Assembly: GCA_937776645.1 (NCBI GenBank)
Contig: CALMRI010000019.1
Location: 1-64,000, forward strand
Length of the DNA stretch: 64,000 nt
Source: an uncultured Alphaproteobacteria bacterium
Lineage (GTDB): Bacteria; Pseudomonadota; Alphaproteobacteria; Thalassobaculales; Thalassobaculaceae
Reading direction: 5' to 3'
Shown here: positions 31,674-40,165 of the stretch, piece after piece
Layout: the number at the start of each line of letters is the position of its first letter
Numbering within the stretch: position 1 is the first letter of the stretch
Made by a program: the position numbers and the translations under genes
Notes under the pieces: model-generated
What the model saw: only the letters and a program-made list of their open reading frames with translations
What the model was told of the DNA's origin: nothing
Database searches by the model: none

Positions 31674-33707
31674 TCAGCCTTCCACCGCAGCACGCAATTG
31701 CGGAAACTCCTTAAGCACCCGCTGATAGCAGGCCCGTACATCGCTACCGTCGTCCTTCACCTTCGCCTGGCCGGGCTCATCAACAGCCCCGGCTCCGGCA
31801 ATGATCCCGTCGATCGCTTCGAACACCCGATGCTTGACGAAAAAGCGCCAATGCACTGGCGTGGCGGCCAGCAGTTCAGTGAGAACATCATAGTTTCCAT
31901 GGTTCCAAACAACCTCGAAATCGGTGCGGCCCTTGCCAAAATCAAAGAAAGACTCGCCATCTAGTCGTGCCGCGACGCGCTCGGCCCGCAAGCGCACCGT
32001 CGCCGCCTTGTCATAGCCGCCGTCGCCAAGCACCAACCCATAACGGCTCTCGGCAGCGCCTCTCGAGACAAAGCCCCGCCGCACGTCCTGCACCACCAGC
32101 TCCGGATCCCGCTCCAACGGATCGCCCCAACCGCCAGCCCCGCCGGAGCCGACGTGCACCACGTCGCCCGGATCGATGCTCAGAAAGTCGATATTGCCAA
32201 GGTTCCTTTCGCGGTTGGTGCCGGGATTGAGCACGAAACGCGAGAGGCTCCCAGCTTCGCCCGAGAGCACGCCCCAGGAGGAAAAGCGGCTACGATCCAT
32301 ATTGCGCGCCGTTACCTTGGTGTTTGGCGCCTGAGCCTCGAACCGCATCTCCAGCGCCAGGCCGCCCCGATGCTTACCCGGCCCGCCGGAATCCGGCGTC
32401 AAGCCATAACGTTGGATCTTGATTGGCACCTCGGCCTCATTGATCTCGACCGGGGTGTTCTTCAGGAACGAGGAATTGGCGCCCGATCCCTCGGCGCCAT
32501 CGCGCCAAGGGTCGCCGCCCGCGCCGCCGGTGATCGGTCCGATGGCGGCAACAACACGCCGGCCAGTACGATTATCGATGGTGTTGACGTTCATGATCGG
32601 CCCGCCGCTCGCAGGGCAGGACGGTAAGCGGTCCGGCGCCGCCTGCACGAAGGCTCCGAATATTACCCCCATCAACCGTTGCACCGACAGGGTCCGCAGC
32701 CCTACGGCGGCCGGGAAATGTGGATTGACGATCGTCCCCTCGGGCAGCACCGAACTGGCCACCCTACAGACCCCGGAATTGAGGAACAATCGGGTATCCA
32801 GGGAATAGAGCACATAGATCAGGCCGACCATCAGCAAGGCATGACGCTCCTGTCCGCCGGTCGGCATATTGATCGAGGATTCGACCTGCGGATCACTACC
32901 GGTAAAGTCCAGCTCGACCGTCTCGCCTCTGATCCGCAGGGTCAGGGCCAGCCGGCAGGGAAAACCATCCGCCGCGTCCTCATCCATGTAGTCGGCGAAG
33001 AAATAATCACCATCAGCGAGTTCCGCGACGATTGCCCGCGCCTGGGCTTCGGCATAATCGAGCAGGTCGCCGATTCCTTCACGAAACACCTCGATGCCGA
33101 ATTTGCCAATCATCTCGTGCACCCGGCGCTCGCCGGTATTCATCGCCGCGATCTGCGCCTTCAAATCACCCCAATTCTGCTCCGGCATACGCACATTGGC
33201 GAGCATCACGTCGATCAATTCCTGATTAAACACGCCCTTGCGCATCACCTTGGCCGGCGGGATGCGGATGCCTTCCTGATGCACCTCGGAAAGCGTGCGC
33301 GAGATGCTAGCCGGGACCGCGCCGCCGACATCGGTATTGTGGATATGCCCCACCACGAAACAGACAATTTTACCCTCGTGAAACACCGGCTTCCAGACAT
33401 GCATATCCGGCGAGTGGGTACAGACATGGCCGCTATACGGATCGTTAGTCATGCAGATGTCGCCCTCGTCATAGGCGTCGATCATCTCAATGACGGTCTT
33501 GTAGTTGAGGCCAACAAACCATGTGGCGCCAAGCTCCACCGGGGTCGCGAAAGTCTCACCATCGGACGTCGTCAGGCCGGTGGTAAAATCCTCGGTTTCC
33601 TTGACGAACGTCGAATGCGCGGTGCGATACAGAGTAAAAGCCATGCTTTCCGCGGCCGCCCGGCAATGGTTCTTCAGGACCTCCAGAGTGACCTTATCGA
33701 TCGCCAT
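31674..33707 (-). CDS. hydantoinase B-type subunit with C-terminal extension
   Basis: A 677-residue HyuB homologue, over 100 residues longer than the other two in the window. The standard core is present: MTNDPYSGHVCTHSPD, GHIHNTDVGGAVP and GGAGGWGDPLERDPELVV. After that terminal glycine-rich block an extra domain of roughly 140 residues follows (SRYGLVLGDGGYDKAATVR, FFDFGKGRTDFEVVWNHG, VHWRFFVKHRVFEAID). Longer HyuB-type subunits occur in acetone and acetophenone carboxylases, so this pair may act on a different substrate class. ATG 33707 follows the HyuA stop by three bases, with AAGGA upstream. Confidence 0.9.
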   Translation of the reverse strand: MAIDKVTLEVLKNHCRAAAESMAFTLYRTAHSTFVKETEDFTTGLTTSDGETFATPVELGATWFVGLNYKTVIEMIDAYDEGDICMTNDPYSGHVCTHSPDMHVWKPVFHEGKIVCFVVGHIHNTDVGGAVPASISRTLSEVHQEGIRIPPAKVMRKGVFNQELIDVMLANVRMPEQNWGDLKAQIAAMNTGERRVHEMIGKFGIEVFREGIGDLLDYAEAQARAIVAELADGDYFFADYMDEDAADGFPCRLALTLRIRGETVELDFTGSDPQVESSINMPTGGQERHALLMVGLIYVLYSLDTRLFLNSGVCRVASSVLPEGTIVNPHFPAAVGLRTLSVQRLMGVIFGAFVQAAPDRLPSCPASGGPIMNVNTIDNRTGRRVVAAIGPITGGAGGDPWRDGAEGSGANSSFLKNTPVEINEAEVPIKIQRYGLTPDSGGPGKHRGGLALEMRFEAQAPNTKVTARNMDRSRFSSWGVLSGEAGSLSRFVLNPGTNRERNLGNIDFLSIDPGDVVHVGSGGAGGWGDPLERDPELVVQDVRRGFVSRGAAESRYGLVLGDGGYDKAATVRLRAERVAARLDGESFFDFGKGRTDFEVVWNHGNYDVLTELLAATPVHWRFFVKHRVFEAIDGIIAGAGAVDEPGQAKVKDDGSDVRACYQRVLKEFPQLRAAVEG

Positions 33708-33710
33708 CTC

Positions 33711-35753
33711 TTAGTCCTTTCTCGTCAGAATGAGATTACCCGCGTCATCAACGACGCCGGAAAACCCTGCCAGGACACAGGTCGTACAGTCATCTTGCGT
33801 AATGATAGCCGGACCGTTGAAGCGATGCCCCGCCGCCATGTCAACGCGCGCATGGATATCGGCCAAATGTAACTCACCATCGTGAAAAACCTCGACCTGA
33901 CGGCTGGCGACTAACGAACCGCTAGCCTTTGGCGCCGGCGCGAAGGCCGGCTTCGGTGGTTGTCCGGTTACCACCAGCCTTAGATTGATAATCTGGATTT
34001 TCGCTGCCCGGTCGGCGTGCTCATAGACCTGCTCGTGCAAATTATGAAAAGTGCCGGCAATCGCCTGAATATCGCCCTCTTCGATCCAAGTCGCCTCGAG
34101 CGGGGTATCAATCTCATAGGATTGGCCGCGATAGCGGATATCCGCCGATGGGAACATCGCCACATCCTCCTGGAAGCCCTGCTCGTCACGGATCCAGACC
34201 ATCGCTTGGCGAGCCAAATCACCAAAGCCTTGTTGCATCGGCTCAATCGCGGCCTCGTCGAGATCCAGGTAGATGGTGCGGATGAAGTCATTCTTGATGT
34301 CGGCGATAAGGCCGCCAAAGGCGCTGAGCACACCCGGCACGCGGGGCACCACGACCTCGCGCATCGACAACTCCCGGGCCAGCCAGCAGGCGAGCATCGG
34401 CCCGGCCCCACCAAAAGCGATCAACGAGAGTTCCCGGGGGTCGATGCCGCGCCGCGAGACCAGCTTACTGACCTCCAGGTACATTCCGGAGACCGCTACC
34501 CGAACCACCGCCTCGGCCGCCGCCTCGACGCTCATCGCCAGTTGCACGGCGATAGCCGCCATCGCCGTGCGGGCCAGTTCGGGATGCATCTCAACGGCGC
34601 TATAGCCAAGCGCGGCACGTCCGAGAAAGCCGAGCACCACCAGCGCGTCGGTAATGGTGGCACGCTCCCCGCCCTTGCCATAACAGGCCGGGCCGGGCGA
34701 CGATCCGGCGCTTTCCGGTCCAACTTTCAGCATGCCATGACCATCGACCCAAGCTATCGAGCCACCACCTTCGCCGATCGAAGTTACCGAAACGGTCGGG
34801 ATATGGATCGGAAACTCACCGATCATCTCACCGACGCCGTATTGTGGTTGGCCGCCTATGATGATCGCAACATCGGCGCTGGTGCCGCCAACATCCAGGC
34901 TCATCGCCGCCGGCGCCCCGGTGCCCCGGGCAATACTGGCGGCACCGATGACGCCGGACGCGGTGCCCGAGAGCAGCATTTGCGCGCAATCGGTCTTACC
35001 GATCTCAGCTGTCATCACCCCGCCGTTGGATTTAGTAATCATCGCCTCGGCAATGACCCCTGCGTCGCTGAGCGCCTGCTGCAAGGCGCTAAGATATTGC
35101 GCCACACGGGGTTGAACATAGCCGGCCACGGTGGCCGTCACTGTACGCTCGTACTCGCGGATCACCGGCCAGACAGCACTGGCGAGGATCACGTCGAGCT
35201 CCGGCGCCTCGGCGCGGATGACGCTGGCGACCCAGCGCTCATGCTCGGCATTGCGGTAAGCATGCAGCAGCGCCACCACCACCGCCTCGCCGCCGACCGC
35301 GCGCACGCCGTCGATGGCCCGGCGCACACTGGCCTCGTCCACCGGCACATCGACCGAGCCATCAACCAGGATCCGCTCGGTAATGCCAAACACCCGGTCA
35401 CGGGTCACCAGCGGTTCAGCGCGGGTCGAGAACAGATCGTAAGGATCCGGCATCTTCAGCCGGGCAACTTCAAGCACATCCTCGAAATTCTCGGTGGTGA
35501 ACAGACAGAGTACGGCTCCCTTGCGCTGAATGACCGTGTTCACGCCGACTGTCGTGCCATGGGTAAAATAGGATATCGCCGAAGGGGTAACGCCATGGCG
35601 CGCTGTGATCTCGGCAAGGCCGGTCGTCACCTCGGCGCCGGGTTGGTCCGGTCGCGATAACACTTTCAAGGTTTCCAGCGCGCCGCTGTCCTCATCGAAC
35701 ACACAGAAATCCGTGAACGTTCCACCGATGTCGACCCCTACCCGGTACCCCAT
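33711..35753 (-). CDS. hydantoinase A-type subunit (first gene of ABAB operon)
   Basis: A 680-residue HyuA homologue with GVDIGGTFTDFCVF, DVGGTSADVAI, GEGGGSIAWVDG and FGGAGPMLACWLA. ATG 35753 is preceded by GAGGTGGGG, which settles the start against the longer open frame. It heads the A-B-A-B operon and should pair with the extended HyuB three bases downstream. In the small motif after the second loop it reads SIGEGGGSIA where the other two read AVGAGGGSIA or AIGSGGGSIA. Confidence 0.92.
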   Translation of the reverse strand: MGYRVGVDIGGTFTDFCVFDEDSGALETLKVLSRPDQPGAEVTTGLAEITARHGVTPSAISYFTHGTTVGVNTVIQRKGAVLCLFTTENFEDVLEVARLKMPDPYDLFSTRAEPLVTRDRVFGITERILVDGSVDVPVDEASVRRAIDGVRAVGGEAVVVALLHAYRNAEHERWVASVIRAEAPELDVILASAVWPVIREYERTVTATVAGYVQPRVAQYLSALQQALSDAGVIAEAMITKSNGGVMTAEIGKTDCAQMLLSGTASGVIGAASIARGTGAPAAMSLDVGGTSADVAIIIGGQPQYGVGEMIGEFPIHIPTVSVTSIGEGGGSIAWVDGHGMLKVGPESAGSSPGPACYGKGGERATITDALVVLGFLGRAALGYSAVEMHPELARTAMAAIAVQLAMSVEAAAEAVVRVAVSGMYLEVSKLVSRRGIDPRELSLIAFGGAGPMLACWLARELSMREVVVPRVPGVLSAFGGLIADIKNDFIRTIYLDLDEAAIEPMQQGFGDLARQAMVWIRDEQGFQEDVAMFPSADIRYRGQSYEIDTPLEATWIEEGDIQAIAGTFHNLHEQVYEHADRAAKIQIINLRLVVTGQPPKPAFAPAPKASGSLVASRQVEVFHDGELHLADIHARVDMAAGHRFNGPAIITQDDCTTCVLAGFSGVVDDAGNLILTRKD

Positions 35754-36102
35754 GTTTGTTCCCCACCTCTGAAGTTGCGCCCAGATACCACGATCGCCGG
35801 ACCGGCGCGGGCGGGTGAATTGTTGGACCACGAGGGAGCCAACCGTCAACCCGAGTCAGCTAATCGACCGGCAACCTGCTAATCGGTAGGATTAAAACCG
35901 AAGGCAGAACGGCGAATGAGATTCGCAGGAGGGTTGAGAGCGGCTGGCTTGCCGCCGACATTGCCCAATCCGATGGACCGGGTCTTCAGTGCTGTATCCT
36001 ACATCGCGGCTCCTCCATGCGCGTGTCGAATTGGCGGCACTGTCGACCGGGCATCGTGGCGCCTCTGTCGCAAAAACGACCCGAGGAGGCGAGAGTGCCA
36101 TT
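35754..36102. other. intergenic, no gene seen
   Basis: A 349-base gap between the end of the DUF371-RsmI gene and the start of the hydantoinase operon, both on the minus strand. No reading frame looks like protein on either strand and no clear terminator hairpin follows 36103. The operon promoter must lie here or further upstream, but no convincing -35/-10 pair was found. Confidence 0.5.
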
Positions 36103-37455
36103 TCAATCTTGATCCTCGGAGCCAGCGGTGTCCTGGTCGGCTGCCGCGCTCTTCAAGTCCAACACGATCGAGAACATGTCTCGCCGGCTTGCGCCGGTGG
36201 CCTTGGCCAAGGCGGCGCTGATGGTCTTGGTCGGGACGCCGGCATCGACTAGGCTTTCCGCCATCTGCAATAGCGCATCGCCAAGGCCGCTGTCAGGAGC
36301 AGCGGCGGCACACTCGACAACGACAGTAAATTCACCCCGAATGATTTCACGGTCTCTCAGAACGGCGATTACTTCGCTGGCCCGACCGCGAATGACTTCC
36401 TCGCCGGGTTTAGTCATGTTGCGGCAGGCGGCTATCCGGCGATCTCCTATTTCCTCGAGCAAGGCCTCCAGGGCATCGAGAATACGGTGTGGGGCCTCGA
36501 AAAAAACGGTCGAATAGGAGGCCGTGCGCAAGGTCGCCAGAGCGCTCCGACGCTCGCCCGCCTTGCGCGGCAGAAAGCCGATGAAGCGGAAATCATCGGT
36601 GGGAAGGCCGGAGATGCTTAATGCCGACGTCAGCGCGTCGGGGCCCGGCACTGGGGAGATGAGATAGTTCTCGGCCGCCGCCGCCCGGACCAGGACAAAA
36701 CCCGGGTCCGAAATCAACGGCATTCCAGCCTCAGACACCAGGGCGACCCGCGCGCCCGTGTCAAGCCGGCGCAGCACCTCGGTAACCCGGCCCCGCTCGT
36801 TGTGATCATGCAGCGAAAGCATGTCCGGAGCGCCCCGCCCGATAAGCGCGCGGGTGGTCCGAGTGTCCTCCGCGACGATCAGATCAGCGCTGTGCAAGGT
36901 GGCAAGTGCGCGCGGCGACAGATCCCCGGGATTGCCGATCGGGGTCGCGATGACGAATAACGCACCGTCCGAGGCGCCGGGAACGCCAAGCATCTCCAGA
37001 GTAACCTCAAGATTGGCATCGGGTTGGCGCAGCGCCTCGGCTAGCGACCGATCCAAGGCTGCGGATCCTTTCTCGGCAGCAATGCATAGGCTGCGTGGCT
37101 GCGGGTCGGGATGCCGACGGATAACCAGCGGATCGCCGCGAATGAAGGTAGGGTTAATCCGGGCGCGCACGGTCTCCTCGATGGAACCAGAGCGGATAGT
37201 AATACGCACGCCGCCACGCAACGCCAGGAGCGCGTCCTCAGACCAGTCTGCGTCGATCCCAATAATGCAGGTCCCGGATGTGGTGACCGAGGTATCGGGC
37301 GTCAGCTCGAACGTGTTTGCATGGGTTGCGCGGATATTAGGATGTCCGCGGGCGCTAATTGTGACCGGCCCTGTTGGTATCGCGCGCGCGATACCAACAG
37401 GGCCGGGTTTCGCCGCTGGATTGTCCACCGTTCGACCCTGGCGCGCGGGTTTCAT
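36103..37455 (-). CDS. DUF371 domain fused to a divergent RsmI-like tetrapyrrole-methylase-fold rRNA methyltransferase
   Basis: A 450-residue two-domain protein. Residues 31-156 match DUF371 (Mth639-like), a small domain known mostly from archaea: ISARGHPNIRATHANTFEL, GTCIIGIDAD, RGDPLVIRR, RSLCIAAEKGSAALDR. Residues 165-410 match RsmI, which 2'-O-methylates C1402 of 16S rRNA: FVIATPIGNPGDLSPRAL, IVAEDTRTTRALI, LHDHNERGRV, PVPGPDALTSALSISGLP, FEAPHRILDALE. The usual SDAGTPxISDPG reads SEAGMPLISDPG, so this is a divergent paralogue. ATG 37455 overlaps the stop of the upstream KamB-like gene as ATGA, which fixes the start. A perfect 40-bp palindrome lies in codons 18-30. Target RNA is inferred. 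Confidence 0.85.
   Translation of the reverse strand: MKPARQGRTVDNPAAKPGPVGIARAIPTGPVTISARGHPNIRATHANTFELTPDTSVTTSGTCIIGIDADWSEDALLALRGGVRITIRSGSIEETVRARINPTFIRGDPLVIRRHPDPQPRSLCIAAEKGSAALDRSLAEALRQPDANLEVTLEMLGVPGASDGALFVIATPIGNPGDLSPRALATLHSADLIVAEDTRTTRALIGRGAPDMLSLHDHNERGRVTEVLRRLDTGARVALVSEAGMPLISDPGFVLVRAAAAENYLISPVPGPDALTSALSISGLPTDDFRFIGFLPRKAGERRSALATLRTASYSTVFFEAPHRILDALEALLEEIGDRRIAACRNMTKPGEEVIRGRASEVIAVLRDREIIRGEFTVVVECAAAAPDSGLGDALLQMAESLVDAGVPTKTISAALAKATGASRRDMFSIVLDLKSAAADQDTAGSEDQD
37365..37404. repeat. perfect 40-bp palindrome inside the DUF371-RsmI gene
   Basis: Two 20-base arms (ccggccctgttggtatcgcg and its exact reverse complement) meet with no spacer. The right arm begins at 37385. 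It lies in the coding sequence between the coupled ATG (37455) and the first codon of the DUF371 domain, encoding roughly GPVGIARAIPTGP. In mRNA it would fold into a very stable hairpin about 50 bases after the start codon; in DNA it could bind a dimeric regulator. Confidence 0.95.
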
Positions 37456-38144
37456 GTCTCGTCCCATTGGGCGTCTCGAGCCGCGCCCGCCGTCGCTTCG
37501 ATCGAGAGGGTTTGCCGCGCCGCGCCGCGCACCAATTGGCGGCCCCAGCGGGTGCGAACCGGCGGATCCCCGGAGAAAATCTGACAACCATCGAGAACAA
37601 AACCAGCGCCTTTATAGGCGCTGTTAAGGCTTGGGTTATCAACCGGATCGACCAAAGCGCCGAGGCCCAGACGCTCAAGATACGGGCGATCCGAGATCAC
37701 AGTATAGTTCAGAAGAATGCGCAGCCCCGCCCCAAGCTTGCAACTCGCTCGTATGCCACGCAGGGCATCCGTGTCCGGCTCGGCCACAATCCGCATCAAC
37801 GATCCCCAGGGATAGTTGATCGTCACCCAGTCGGCGAGGTCAAAAAACGGACCGGGCAATTGTTCGGCGCCGCCGCGAAAGAAGACCGCATTCTCCAACC
37901 CGCCCTTGCGCGTCGAGGCAGACGCTTTACGCGCCGACTCGACCATGTTCCCAGCAACCGCGTCAACGCCGATGACGAGGCGTTCCGAATCTTCCCGCGC
38001 GGCATCCAGCACATAACGCCCATCACCGGTGCCTATATCAAGCTCGACTGACCCATAGCGTCGGGAATGCTGCTCCAGCCATACCGGATCAACCGGTGTC
38101 GACCGTTTTCCAATTACACGTTCAAACGCTCCAACGCTCGCCAC
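37452..38144 (-). CDS. KamB/NpmA-like 16S rRNA (adenine-1408-N1) methyltransferase homologue
   Basis: A 230-residue Rossmann-fold SAM methyltransferase. The AdoMet motif DIGTGDGR is at residues 36-43, after RVIGKR near the N-terminus as in KamB. NYPWGSLMRIV (110-120) and RTRWGRQLVRGAARQTLSIEA (197-217) correspond to the regions of KamB and NpmA whose two tryptophans stack on the flipped A1408; here they are W113 and W200. Known members N1-methylate A1408 in helix 44 and protect their hosts from some aminoglycosides. The start is GTG 38144 with GGATAGG upstream. It overlaps the DUF371-RsmI gene by four bases. Whether it acts in housekeeping or resistance cannot be told. Confidence 0.85.
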   Translation of the reverse strand: MASVGAFERVIGKRSTPVDPVWLEQHSRRYGSVELDIGTGDGRYVLDAAREDSERLVIGVDAVAGNMVESARKASASTRKGGLENAVFFRGGAEQLPGPFFDLADWVTINYPWGSLMRIVAEPDTDALRGIRASCKLGAGLRILLNYTVISDRPYLERLGLGALVDPVDNPSLNSAYKGAGFVLDGCQIFSGDPPVRTRWGRQLVRGAARQTLSIEATAGAARDAQWDET

Positions 38145-38361
38145 GGTATGCTACCTATCCTTTAGAATGTCCAACACAGCCCAGTATATCGACGCGACTA
38201 GCGTCCAGGTTTGGTCGCCTCGAATTTAGCCGCATGCTAGCCGAACCCGCCAAGCGGCGGAACGATATTCCTCTGCCGACGCCCGATGCAGACGATCAGT
38301 CAACCGAACCGATAAGCTCGGGATAGTTGGCGGTTTTATGTTTCATACTATGCGGCAGAGG

Positions 38362-38692
38362 CTATTGGAATTTATTCGCCGGGGTGGTCGAAGCCGGAAT
38401 GCTCAGCACTCGCCAACCCGGGGAATCCGATGTGGTTGCCACCATGTCGACGGCAACTGCTTTCAATTCCTCTAGTGAGTTCGACACATAGCTTAACTCT
38501 GCTCCTTCAGCAACTGAACATGATAGTATCGTTGATAACCCGCTCGTTCATTATCTTCGCGAGGCTCATCATTCGACCATCCGAACGGGGAATGTGCTTC
38601 GCCAAAACTAGGCTATGTTGCTCCACCGACCCCGCAAGAATGACTGAATTGCACTGGCCGGTCGACACCCCGAAGAGCGGGGCCAGTGACAT
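38362..38692 (-). pseudogene. unrecognised gene remnant with frame change
   Basis: On the minus strand an ATG at 38692 opens a protein-like frame (VEQHSLVLAKHIPRSDGRM) ending at 38507. The reading then makes sense in another frame as VAEGAELSYVSNSLEELKA, VDMVATTSDSPGWRVLSIP, ending in a TAG at 38362-38364. No family is recognised. The rest of the 38145-38823 gap (679 bases) holds no gene that I can support; the promoters of the KamB-like gene and of the oxidase must be here. Confidence 0.35.
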
Positions 38693-38823
38693 CGGGTCGG
38701 AAGGAGAGAGTTACCGTATCGGTATTGGAGGCCGTTTTGCGCGAACCTTGGCGCTCCAATCAAGCTATGGCAAGGTCTTGCGTCACGCTTTCCCCATCGC
38801 CCCAGACTCGCGGATACCCGGCC

Positions 38824-40134
38824 ATGAAAATAAACAGAACGGACGATATTCTTACCAGCGACTTCATGGCCCAGCCCTATTGGTGGGAGAGAAGTCCGCG
38901 CCCCAACCTTGACGTCCCGACGCTCCCTACCTCAGTGGATGTCGTGGTCGTTGGGTCTGGCTATACCGGACTTTGCGCGGCGCTGCAGGTGGCGCGCGGC
39001 GGTCGCTCGACCCTGGTCCTGGACGCCGAGGACGCTGGCTGGGGCTGCAGCTCGCGCAATGGCGGCCAGATCAGCACCAGTATCAAACCAGACTATCACG
39101 CATTGGCGCGTAAGCACGGCCCCGAGACGGCCTTCAATATCGTCAAGGAAGGCCACAATTCGCTCGCCTGGATCAAAGCGTTCGTCGCCGCCGAAGCGAT
39201 CGAGTGCGACTTTCTGGTGCCCGGCCGGTTTCACGCCGCGCATAATCCCAGGGAATTCGAGATCCTGGCCAGAGACATCGCTAATCAGCCGAAAGGGCTG
39301 GAAGTGCCGGCCCATGTAGTGCCGCGCGCCGAACAGCGCCGCACGCTTGGCACCGATAGCTATCACGGTGGGGTGGTGATGGAAGCCCACGCCTCCCTCG
39401 ATCCCGGCCGCTACCATCAGGGACTGCTGGAGCGGGTGCTAGCAACGGGTGCGACAATTGTCCCGCATTGCCCGGTCACCGCGCTGAACAAAACCTCCGG
39501 CGGGTTCACCGTCGTTACTTCCCGGAGCACCGTTCAGGCCCGCGATATCATCGTCGCGACCAACGGCTATACCGGATCCCTCACCCCCTGGTTACGCCGC
39601 CGGGTGATCCCGATCGGCAGCTACATCATCGCCACCGAGCCGCTGGCGCCTGATGTGATGGACCGGTTATTCCCAAGCCAAAAGGTCATCAGCGATACCC
39701 GCAAGGTGGTCTACTATTATCGTCCCTCCCCGGATCGCACGCGCATCTTGTTCGGCGGCCGGGTGACCAGCGGCGAGACCGACCCGCTACGCAGCGGCGC
39801 GATGCTCCGGCGCGATTTGATCGGCATTTTCCCCGAGCTCGCCGAGGTCAAGATCAGTCACTCCTGGATGGGGTTTGTCGCCTATACCTTCGATGAGCTT
39901 TCACATATAGGCAGTCATGATGGTCTGCACTACGCCATGGGTTATTGCGGCTCGGGCGTGGCGATGGCCGGCTATCTGGGAACTCGGGTCGGTCAGCAGG
40001 TTCTCGGCTTGGCCGAGGGACGTACCGGGCTCGTAGGCGCCAGTTTCCAAACCCGGCCCTTCTATACCGGGACGCCTTGGTTCCTACCTGCATCGGTCGC
40101 CTATTACCGATGGCGTGACGGCGCCAGCGCGTAA
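38824..40134 (+). CDS. FAD-dependent oxidoreductase (DadA / gamma-glutamylputrescine oxidase-like)
   Basis: A 436-residue flavoprotein of the D-amino-acid oxidase (DAO) superfamily that oxidises an amine or amino acid. The FAD motif VVVVGSGYTGLCAALQVARGG starts near residue 42, followed by GCSSRNGGQIS, a segment typical of PuuB-like oxidases. IFGGRVTSGETDPL-like and the C-terminal YAMGYCGSGVAMAGYLG complete the fold. ATG 38824 is chosen as the first Met giving a normal N-terminus (MKINRTDDILTSDFMAQPYW); the frame is open to 38686. It is monocistronic and converges with the SDR gene. Confidence 0.9.
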   Translation: MKINRTDDILTSDFMAQPYWWERSPRPNLDVPTLPTSVDVVVVGSGYTGLCAALQVARGGRSTLVLDAEDAGWGCSSRNGGQISTSIKPDYHALARKHGPETAFNIVKEGHNSLAWIKAFVAAEAIECDFLVPGRFHAAHNPREFEILARDIANQPKGLEVPAHVVPRAEQRRTLGTDSYHGGVVMEAHASLDPGRYHQGLLERVLATGATIVPHCPVTALNKTSGGFTVVTSRSTVQARDIIVATNGYTGSLTPWLRRRVIPIGSYIIATEPLAPDVMDRLFPSQKVISDTRKVVYYYRPSPDRTRILFGGRVTSGETDPLRSGAMLRRDLIGIFPELAEVKISHSWMGFVAYTFDELSHIGSHDGLHYAMGYCGSGVAMAGYLGTRVGQQVLGLAEGRTGLVGASFQTRPFYTGTPWFLPASVAYYRWRDGASA

Positions 40135-40165
40135 AATCACGACTGCCTGCTTCGGTAAAATGGAA

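Noticed and set aside
32679-33872. Plus-strand open frame of 397 codons opposite HyuB and HyuA
   Set aside because: Spans two real genes on the other strand and resembles no protein.
34017-35660. Plus-strand open frame of 547 codons opposite HyuA
   Set aside because: Antisense of a conserved HyuA gene, with composition typical of a mirror frame.
37355-37678. Alternative minus-strand frame across the palindrome
   Set aside because: Shadow frame of the two methyltransferase genes without a ribosome site or family match.
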